A program made the translations under genes and the position numbers. Shown here piece after piece: positions 1 through 5,224 of a stretch of 6,700 nucleotides of DNA (its first letter is position 1; each line of letters begins with the position of its first letter). Source of the stretch: Lutibacter sp. (GTDB taxonomy: Bacteria > Bacteroidota > Bacteroidia > Flavobacteriales > Flavobacteriaceae); contig DPCK01000079.1 in the NCBI GenBank assembly GCA_003516285.1, positions 8,005 through 14,704 of the forward strand, given 5' to 3'. Below the pieces are notes generated by a model, which did not search any database, had not been told where the DNA came from, and saw only the letters and a program-made list of their open reading frames with translations.

Positions 1-207
1 TTGGAAACGGCCAAACACAAATTGGAATTTGCCATTAAAAACCGGATTCCAAAAATAGTTTTTATCCACGGAATGGGCGCTGGAGTTTTAAAAACAGAAT
101 TGGAATTTCTATTTAAAAAGTACAACGTTTACTGGAACGACGCTTCCTTTCAAAAGTATGGATTGGGCGCAACAGAAGTGGTTATTTACCAAAATCCGAA
201 AAATTAA
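1..207 (+). CDS. Smr-domain protein, C-terminal end (5' truncated by window)
   Basis: This is the last 68 codons of a gene that begins before the window; the TTG at base 1 reads as an internal leucine, not as a start. The peptide carries the core of an Smr (small MutS-related) domain: the strand KIVFIHGMGAG (residues 18-28) contains the HGxG-type glycine turn with His23, followed by a helix (LKTELEFLFKKY) and the closing pattern FQKYGLGATEVVIY (50-63). Smr domains bind or nick nucleic acid in studied relatives. The ending resembles the flavobacterial proteins that pair an N-terminal DUF2027 region with a C-terminal Smr domain, but the upstream part is not visible, so that architecture is an inference. 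The upstream Smr LDxH-type motif would also lie outside the window. Its TAA stop overlaps the stop of the converging lipoprotein gene, leaving no room for a terminator. Confidence 0.85.
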   Translation: METAKHKLEFAIKNRIPKIVFIHGMGAGVLKTELEFLFKKYNVYWNDASFQKYGLGATEVVIYQNPKN

Positions 208-686
208 TTGCTGACTTTTAATGTTCCAAAATTAAAACTTTCAAAGAAAACACGCTCTTTACCATCGTTAAACGACAGTTTTGAAATGGTAATTTCATAA
301 GAATAGCCAGTGACAACACTATTTGTCAACATTTCTGTGGCGGCAATGTTTATAGTGCCTCCATCTGCTTGAAGTTCCTTAATAATTTTTGGCTCCAACG
401 GCGGAATGGGCTGACAAAAATAAGTTGCAGCAATTCCTTTATCAAAAATCCGATAAGTGGCGGTTACCGTTGCAGAAAGTGGAAGCGTTACTGTTGGCAC
501 TGTTCCAAGCGCTGTTTTAGGAAGCGTTAACACCAAAACTTCTGTGCTATTTGTGCTTGTAATATACAAAACAAATTCTCCGCACTTGTTCACTTTTTCG
601 GTAAATTCAAAGACAGGAACATCAAAATCCCCGTCATTGCAAGCATTTAGGGTGAACGCCAAAAAGAGTATCAATATTTTCTTCAT
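204..686 (-). CDS. Small predicted surface lipoprotein, uncharacterised
   Basis: The 160-residue product starts with a classic lipoprotein signal: MKK, a hydrophobic run, then the lipobox LNAC with the lipidated cysteine at residue 16. The residues after it, NDGDFD (17-22), are acid-rich and resemble the lipoprotein export signal that sends Bacteroidota lipoproteins to the cell surface; surface exposure is therefore an inference. The rest is rich in Thr, Val and beta-strand patterns with no membrane segment. Two further cysteines (35 and 91) could form a disulfide. I do not recognise a function; it looks like one of the conserved small hypothetical lipoproteins of flavobacteria. I chose the ATG at 686 because it gives a normal signal peptide. 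A TTG further upstream (746) would add 20 residues before it and run through the predicted promoter. The gene converges on the Smr gene and is divergent from the cysteine desulfurase. Confidence 0.88.
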   Translation of the reverse strand: MKKILILFLAFTLNACNDGDFDVPVFEFTEKVNKCGEFVLYITSTNSTEVLVLTLPKTALGTVPTVTLPLSATVTATYRIFDKGIAATYFCQPIPPLEPKIIKELQADGGTINIAATEMLTNSVVTGYSYEITISKLSFNDGKERVFFESFNFGTLKVSN

Positions 687-703
687 AAGGATTAATTTCA
701 ACG

Positions 704-736
704 CAAAAATAACAGTTTTAGGCAAGTCAGCACCAA
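704..736 (-). promoter_or_regulatory. Predicted promoter for the lipoprotein gene (leftward)
   Basis: Read on the minus strand, TATTTTTG (711 to 704) is an exact match to the Bacteroidota -7 element TAnnTTTG. A TTG (736 to 734) lies 22 bases upstream, at the long end of the usual 17-23 spacing for the -33 element. Transcription would start near 700, giving a leader of roughly 12-16 bases before the ATG at 686. No Shine-Dalgarno sequence is visible in that leader. In this AT-rich DNA a chance match is possible, but the position is right. Confidence 0.5.
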
Positions 737-764
737 TTGAAACCAACTATTTTAATTACTTTTG
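737..764 (+). promoter_or_regulatory. Predicted promoter for the cysteine desulfurase-manA unit (rightward)
   Basis: TTG (737-739), a 17-base spacer, and TACTTTTG (757-764) match both parts of the Bacteroidota -33/-7 consensus exactly. The ATG of the desulfurase begins only six bases after the -7 element, so transcription should start within about 0-4 bases of the start codon. The mRNA would then be leaderless or nearly so. The TTG forms one half of the palindrome CAATTG (734-739); the other half serves as the -33 candidate of the leftward promoter. Confidence 0.6.
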
Positions 765-770
765 CTTTTA

Positions 771-1907
771 ATGAAAACAATTTACCTAGATAACGCTGCC
801 ACAACACCCATATTGCCAGAAGTTATTGATACAATTTCAATCGCAATGGCCAATGTTTATGGGAATCCTTCATCAATTCATCACATTGGGAGAAAGGCGA
901 AATCTATGGTTGAAACGGCCCGCAAAAATATCGCGAAACATTTTAATGCCTCGGCCCAAGAAATAGTTTTTACGGCCGGAGGAAGTGAAGCAGACAATTT
1001 AATCCTCAGAAATGCCGTTACAAATTTAGGCGTTACGATGATTATTTCATCTAAAATTGAACACCACGCTGTTTTACATACGCTGGAAAATTTACAAAAA
1101 GAATTTGGCATTACAGTTAAATTTGTTGATTTAGATGAAATCGGAAATGTTAATTACAGGCATTTAGAGCAGGTTCTTCAAGAATCCGATGAAAGGAAAT
1201 TGGTAAGTTTGATGCACGTAAATAATGAAATAGGAAATATTTTAGATTTGAAATTAGTTTCGCAATTTTGTGTCGCCAACAATGCTTTATTTCATTGTGA
1301 TGCAGTGCAAGGTGTCGGGCATTTTAATATTGACATAAATCAAACGCCCATTGATTTTTTTGTGGCGAGTGCCCATAAATTTCACGGCCCGAAAGGGGTT
1401 GGATTTGCCTTTATAAAAAGAGGATTTGGCATTCAGCCAATTTTGCACGGCGGCGAGCAGGAGCGTGGTGCCAGAGCAGGAACAGAAAATGTGCACAGCA
1501 TTTTGGGAATGGAAAAAGCGATGGAGATTTCCTTTAAAAATATGCAGAAAGAATCGGCATATATTCAACAACTCAAAAATTATTTTATTGAAGAATTGAA
1601 GCGAAATTTTACAGGAATTGAGTTTAATGGGCAATCAGCAAGTGAATCGGACAGCAGTTACATCATTTTAAATGTTCGTTTTCCAAAAAATTATGCGATG
1701 TTGCTTTTTAACTTGGATTTAAAAGGCATCGCGGTTTCAGGCGGAAGTGCCTGCCAAAGCGGAAGCAATATGGGTTCACACGTATTGCACGCAATTTTAC
1801 CCGAAAAAGAAGCTGAAAAAACTTCTGTACGCTTTTCTTTCAGTAAATTTAATACCAAGGAAGAAATTGATTACGTAATTCAAACACTTATAAAATTGAT
1901 CAAGTAG
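771..1907 (+). CDS. Cysteine desulfurase, IscS/NifS-type (class V aminotransferase fold)
   Basis: The 378-residue product should be a cytoplasmic PLP enzyme that removes sulfur from cysteine, giving alanine and an enzyme-bound persulfide for Fe-S clusters or tRNA thiolation. It opens with the family signature YLDNAATTP. Other landmarks are EHHAVL with the PLP-stacking His98, VNNEIG, the HCDAVQ segment with Asp177 and Gln180, SAHK with the PLP lysine Lys203, RAGTENV, and the active-site loop GGSACQSGS with the sulfur-carrying Cys328. Near the end SVRFSFSKFNTKEEID is typical. The length and loop fit group I (IscS/NifS) rather than group II (SufS). No IscU, SufB/C/D or thiolase partner is in the window, so its sulfur acceptor is unknown. 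I chose the ATG at 771; the in-frame TTG at 762 overlaps the predicted -7 promoter element. It is followed without any gap by manA, with which it probably forms an operon. Confidence 0.95.
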   Translation: MKTIYLDNAATTPILPEVIDTISIAMANVYGNPSSIHHIGRKAKSMVETARKNIAKHFNASAQEIVFTAGGSEADNLILRNAVTNLGVTMIISSKIEHHAVLHTLENLQKEFGITVKFVDLDEIGNVNYRHLEQVLQESDERKLVSLMHVNNEIGNILDLKLVSQFCVANNALFHCDAVQGVGHFNIDINQTPIDFFVASAHKFHGPKGVGFAFIKRGFGIQPILHGGEQERGARAGTENVHSILGMEKAMEISFKNMQKESAYIQQLKNYFIEELKRNFTGIEFNGQSASESDSSYIILNVRFPKNYAMLLFNLDLKGIAVSGGSACQSGSNMGSHVLHAILPEKEAEKTSVRFSFSKFNTKEEIDYVIQTLIKLIK

Positions 1908-2876
1908 ATGTTAAATTATCCAATTAAGTTTTATCCCATATTAAAAGAAAAAATTTGGGGCGGAACAAAATTAGTCTCCAAACTCAATAAAAAATCAACT
2001 TTGAAAAATGTTGGTGAAAGTTGGGAATTGTCTGATGTTGAAGATAATGTTTCCATAGTTTCAAACGGAAAATTGAAAGGAAAATCCTTGCGGGAATTGT
2101 TGGAAACCTATAAATCGGAATTGGTTGGTGAAAATAATTATGCGCATTTTGGAAACAATTTTCCGCTGCTGATAAAGTTTATTGATGCAAAAGAAGATTT
2201 ATCCGTTCAGGTGCATCCAAATGATGAACTTGCAAAAAAACTGCACAATTCCTTTGGAAAGACGGAAATGTGGTACATTATGCAAGCTGATTCAGGTTCA
2301 AAGCTTATCGTGGGATTTAGCAAAGAAATTACGCCAGACCAATATTTAAATTATGTGGCCGAAAAAAAAATACCTTCCATCTTAAATTATGAAAGGGTAA
2401 AAGCCGGCGATGCTTTTTTTATTGAACCTGGGACGGTTCATACCATCGGTGCTGGAATTTTACTGGCAGAAATTCAGCAAACATCAGATATTACCTATAG
2501 AATTTACGATTGGGACAGGGTAGATGATCAAGGGAATCCGAGAACGTTGCATACTGATTTGGCCATCGAAGCCATTAATTTTAGTGACAAAATTAAGGCT
2601 AAGCACAACTATTCCACTTTTATAAATTCATTGAATACCGTGGTTAAATGCGCATATTTCTCAACCAATTTTATACACGTTGTCGGAGAAAAAGAATTAG
2701 ATTATGCTGAAACAGACACGTTTGTTGTTTTTATGTGCGTGCAGGGAAAAGCAACAATTTTAATGGATAAATATTCAGAAACAATTAATTATGGTGAAAC
2801 AGTATTGATTCCAGCAACTGCAGAAAAAGTGGTGATAGCCTCAAAAAATTGTAAGTTGTTAGAAGTGACCGTTTAA
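1908..2876 (+). CDS. manA: Mannose-6-phosphate isomerase, class I (short, Bacillus-type)
   Basis: The 322-residue cupin metalloenzyme interconverts fructose 6-phosphate and mannose 6-phosphate, feeding mannose into GDP-sugars for envelope polysaccharide or letting mannose enter glycolysis. Its length fits the short Bacillus-type class rather than the roughly 390-residue enterobacterial type. Visible motifs are KIWGGTKL (15-22), FIDAKEDLSVQVHPND (91-106), KTEMWYI (118-124), PGTVHTIGAG (174-183) and the run TSDITYRIYDWDRVD (192-206). The expected zinc ligands are present: Gln101 and/or His103, Glu120 and His178. Arg198 is the likely catalytic arginine. The C-terminal cupin half is less conserved, as usual. 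The ATG directly follows the TAG of the desulfurase gene (TAGATG), so translation is probably coupled and no separate ribosome site or promoter is seen. The TAA stop overlaps that of the converging murB by four bases. Confidence 0.95.
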   Translation: MLNYPIKFYPILKEKIWGGTKLVSKLNKKSTLKNVGESWELSDVEDNVSIVSNGKLKGKSLRELLETYKSELVGENNYAHFGNNFPLLIKFIDAKEDLSVQVHPNDELAKKLHNSFGKTEMWYIMQADSGSKLIVGFSKEITPDQYLNYVAEKKIPSILNYERVKAGDAFFIEPGTVHTIGAGILLAEIQQTSDITYRIYDWDRVDDQGNPRTLHTDLAIEAINFSDKIKAKHNYSTFINSLNTVVKCAYFSTNFIHVVGEKELDYAETDTFVVFMCVQGKATILMDKYSETINYGETVLIPATAEKVVIASKNCKLLEVTV

Positions 2877-3874
2877 ATGACATTCACTTCAATTTCAAGT
2901 GAAATCTTAAATATTTCCAACACTTTTTGCTGAATTTTTTGAGCCAGATCATAAATTTCTTTTCCGCTTGCGTTGTTGTAATTCACCAAAACCAAGGCCT
3001 GTTTTTCGTGAACCCCGGCGTCTCCAAAACGTTTTCCTTTAAATCCGCATTGTTCAATTAACCAGCCGGCCGGAATTTTAATTTCGTTTTCAGAAACGAT
3101 ATAATGAGGGATTTCAGGATACTTTTCTGACAGTTCTTTAAATAAAACGGAAGATATAACCGGATTTTTAAAAAAGCTTCCGCTGTTCCCAATTGCCTTT
3201 GGATCAGGAAGTTTACTTTGTCTGATGGCAATTACCGCATCAGCAATTTCTTTGATGGAAGGATTTTCCTTGTCTGTCAATACATCTTTGATGGCTCCGT
3301 AAGAAATATTGATATTGTGATTATTTTTGGTGAGTTTGAACGTGACATTAATAATGATATATTTTCCCTTTAACTCATTTTTAAAAACAGAATTTCGGTA
3401 TCCAAAATTGCAATCCTCATCTTCGAAAATTTTTGTTTTTCCTGTTGCAATGTCAATCGCTTCCAATTGCTGAAAAATATCTTTGATTTCAACGCCGTAA
3501 GCACCAATATTTTGAATGGGTGAAGTACCTACATTTCCAGGAATCAATGCCAAATTTTCCAAGCCGCCATAGTTTTGGGAAACACACCAAAGCACCAATT
3601 CGTGCCAATTTTCACCGGCTTCGGCAGTGACCAGAACTTTATCTTCATCAAAATCATTAACGATAATTCCTTTGGTGTTAATATGAACCACCAATTTTTC
3701 AACATCCTTGGTCAACAAAATATTGCTTCCGCCGCCCAACAAAAACAAGTCTTTTTCCGAAGCGATGATTTCTTTTAATTCATTGGCTGAATCCACGGTA
3801 ACAAAACGCTTGGCATTTGCTTGAATGCCAAACGTATTGTAAGTTTTTAACGGTATGTTTTGTTGAATTTTCAA
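2873..3874 (-). CDS. murB: UDP-N-acetylenolpyruvoylglucosamine reductase (UDP-N-acetylmuramate dehydrogenase)
   Basis: This FAD- and NADPH-dependent enzyme reduces UDP-GlcNAc-enolpyruvate to UDP-MurNAc, the second committed step of peptidoglycan synthesis in the cytoplasm. The 333-residue product has the type I (E. coli-like) layout. It begins with LKTYNTFGI (9-17), followed by the FAD-binding LLGGGSNILL (45-54), ENLALIPGNVGTSPIQNIGA (106-125), GYRNSVFK with the catalytic Arg160, and GNSGSFFKNP with the proton-donor Ser233. PAGWLIEQCGFKG (268-280) and the closing LEIEV follow, the latter supplying the catalytic glutamate (probably Glu329). The start is TTG at 3874: an in-frame TAG lies directly before it, and the protein contains no internal methionine, so no ATG start exists. 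That TAG is the stop of the upstream aminotransferase gene, so expression presumably depends on the shared transcript and translational reinitiation. The gene ends inside the stop of manA. Confidence 0.96.
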   Translation of the reverse strand: MKIQQNIPLKTYNTFGIQANAKRFVTVDSANELKEIIASEKDLFLLGGGSNILLTKDVEKLVVHINTKGIIVNDFDEDKVLVTAEAGENWHELVLWCVSQNYGGLENLALIPGNVGTSPIQNIGAYGVEIKDIFQQLEAIDIATGKTKIFEDEDCNFGYRNSVFKNELKGKYIIINVTFKLTKNNHNINISYGAIKDVLTDKENPSIKEIADAVIAIRQSKLPDPKAIGNSGSFFKNPVISSVLFKELSEKYPEIPHYIVSENEIKIPAGWLIEQCGFKGKRFGDAGVHEKQALVLVNYNNASGKEIYDLAQKIQQKVLEIFKISLEIEVNVI

Positions 3875-5068
3875 CTATTTTTCATTGTATTTTTTGATGG
3901 CGGCTTTCAATATTTCTACAGAACGAACAAGATCCTCTTTTTTGAGCACATAAGCAATCCGAACTTGTTTGGTACCAAATCCTTCAGTCGAATAAAATCC
4001 GGCTGCAGGAGCCACCATCACAGTTTGCTTGTCCAAATTAAAATCTTCCAGCAACCATTGGGCAAATTTATCGGCATCATCCACAGGAAGTTCAGCAACA
4101 CAATAGAAAGCGCCTTTCGGCGTGGCCACTTTTATGCCTTCAATTTTATTCAGCTCAGCAATTAAAATATCTCTTCGGGCTTTATATTCAACAATCACTT
4201 CATCGAAATAAGATTGTGGTGTTTCCAAAGCGGCTTCACTGGCGATTTGTTCAAATGTTGGCGGACTTAATCTTGCCTGAGCGAATTTTAAAACTGTACT
4301 GATGACTTCCTTGTTTTTACTTACCAAACAGCCAATTCTGGCGCCGCACATACTGTAACGTTTTGAAACGGAATCAATAATGATGGCGTGATCGTCTAAG
4401 CCAAAACTGTTTAAAACAGATTGGTATTCTTCATTGTCGTAGATAAATTCCCTGTAAACCTCATCGGCAATTAAAAATAAATCGTGTTTTTTTACGATAT
4501 CGGCCAGTTTTTGAATTTCATCTTTGGAATACAAATAACCGGTCGGGTTGTTAGGGTTACAAATTAAAATGGCTTTGGTTTTTGAAGAAATCAGCTTTTC
4601 AAATTCGGCAATTGGAGGCAAGGCAAAATTATCTTCAATTTTTGAAATCACCGGAACAATTTTCACGCCCGATGCTGTTGAAAATCCTAGGTAATTTGCA
4701 TAAAATGGTTCAGGAATAATAATTTCATCGCCAGGATCTGTAATGCTTCCCATTGCAAACAATAAGGCTTCAGAACCTCCGGTAGTTACAATAATTTCAT
4801 CCGCAGTTACTGGGATACTCCTTTGTGTATAATAGTTTGTAAGCTTTTTTCTATATTCCTCAGAGCCTTCGGAACGGCTGTAAGCAAGCACTTCAACAGT
4901 GTTATTTTTTACGGCATCCAATGCCACTTTTGGGGTTTTTATATCAGGTTGCCCAATATTCAAATGAAAAACTTTAATGCCCCTTTTTTTAGCATCTTCA
5001 GCATAAGGAACCAATTTTCTGATTGGAGATTCGGGCATAGTTGCACCTTTAAATGAGATTTTAGGCAT
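3875..5068 (-). CDS. PLP-dependent aminotransferase, class I (aspartate aminotransferase-like)
   Basis: The 397-residue cytoplasmic enzyme belongs to fold-type I, class I/II aminotransferases and transfers amino groups between amino acids and 2-oxo acids. Landmarks are LNIGQPDIKTP (36-46), the PLP-phosphate-contacting TGGSEAL (96-102), NPNNPTG (171-177), ADEVYREF (201-208) with PLP-contacting Asp202 and Tyr205, SVSKRYSMCGARIG (233-246) with the PLP lysine Lys236 and Arg244, and VRIAYV (369-374) with the carboxylate-binding Arg370. The usual bulky residue at the Trp position of MTGWRIG is Ala here (CGARIG). Aspartate is the likeliest amino donor, but substrate preference cannot be read from sequence. 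The ATG at 5068 gives the usual N-terminus; Met11 (MPESPIRKLV) is a less likely alternative. The gene is first of a leftward pair with murB, and its TAG stop abuts the murB start. The pairing does not by itself imply a peptidoglycan role. Confidence 0.94.
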   Translation of the reverse strand: MPKISFKGATMPESPIRKLVPYAEDAKKRGIKVFHLNIGQPDIKTPKVALDAVKNNTVEVLAYSRSEGSEEYRKKLTNYYTQRSIPVTADEIIVTTGGSEALLFAMGSITDPGDEIIIPEPFYANYLGFSTASGVKIVPVISKIEDNFALPPIAEFEKLISSKTKAILICNPNNPTGYLYSKDEIQKLADIVKKHDLFLIADEVYREFIYDNEEYQSVLNSFGLDDHAIIIDSVSKRYSMCGARIGCLVSKNKEVISTVLKFAQARLSPPTFEQIASEAALETPQSYFDEVIVEYKARRDILIAELNKIEGIKVATPKGAFYCVAELPVDDADKFAQWLLEDFNLDKQTVMVAPAAGFYSTEGFGTKQVRIAYVLKKEDLVRSVEILKAAIKKYNEK

Positions 5069-5224
5069 TGAATTTTATTTAAAAATAGTTACCTGCAAAA
5101 TTGCGAAATTATTTTTGAAATTCTTGTCTTTTACGTGCATTTGTTAAAGGTTAAAATTTTTATAAAAGTTATGTAATCGTGAAGTGTTTTTGTAACTTAA
5201 CACAAAAATTAAAGGCAAAAAACA
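5069..5224. promoter_or_regulatory. AT-rich divergent intergenic region with weak promoter candidates
   Basis: This 156-base gap separates the leftward aminotransferase from the rightward protease and must hold promoters for both, yet no exact TAnnTTTG is present in either direction. For the rightward gene, TTG (5115-5117), 18 bases, and TGCATTTG (5136-5143) match with one mismatch in the -7 element; this would give a leader of about 75-80 bases. For the leftward gene, CAATTTTG (read 5103 to 5096) matches the -7 element with one mismatch but has no TTG at the right distance. Both assignments are tentative. I see no small gene or RNA here. Confidence 0.3.
5187..5208 (+). repeat. Short inverted repeat in the leader of the protease gene
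   Basis: TTTTTGT (5187-5193) and ACAAAAA (5202-5208) are perfect 7-base inverted arms around an 8-base loop. The right arm ends 16 bases before the TTG start at 5225 and just ahead of the purine-rich AAAGG (5211-5215). An alternative pairing, GTGTT (5184-5188) with AACAC (5199-5203), uses the same bases. The arms are mostly A/T, so the hairpin would be weak and could be chance; a role in start-site access is only a possibility. Confidence 0.25.

Noticed and set aside
687..746. Longer lipoprotein reading frame from a TTG at 746
   Set aside because: The extra 20 residues would precede a perfectly normal lipoprotein signal peptide and would overlap the predicted promoter.
762..770. In-frame TTG at 762 as an earlier start of the cysteine desulfurase
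   Set aside because: It adds only MLL before the conserved MKTIYLDNAATTP start, and it lies inside the predicted -7 promoter element; the ATG at 771 is better.
457..771. Rightward open frame of about 100 codons opposite the lipoprotein gene
   Set aside because: It is antisense to a gene with a clear signal peptide and lipobox, starts inside it, and shows no recognisable motif; it is a shadow frame.
2883..2903. Hairpin TTCACTT / AAGTGAA just after the manA stop as a terminator
   Set aside because: The stem is only seven mostly A/T pairs, lies in murB coding sequence for the conserved C-terminus, and has no U-run after it on either strand.
3860..4165. Rightward open frame of about 100 codons across the murB-aminotransferase junction
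   Set aside because: It is antisense to two well-supported enzyme genes and has no domain or promoter support.
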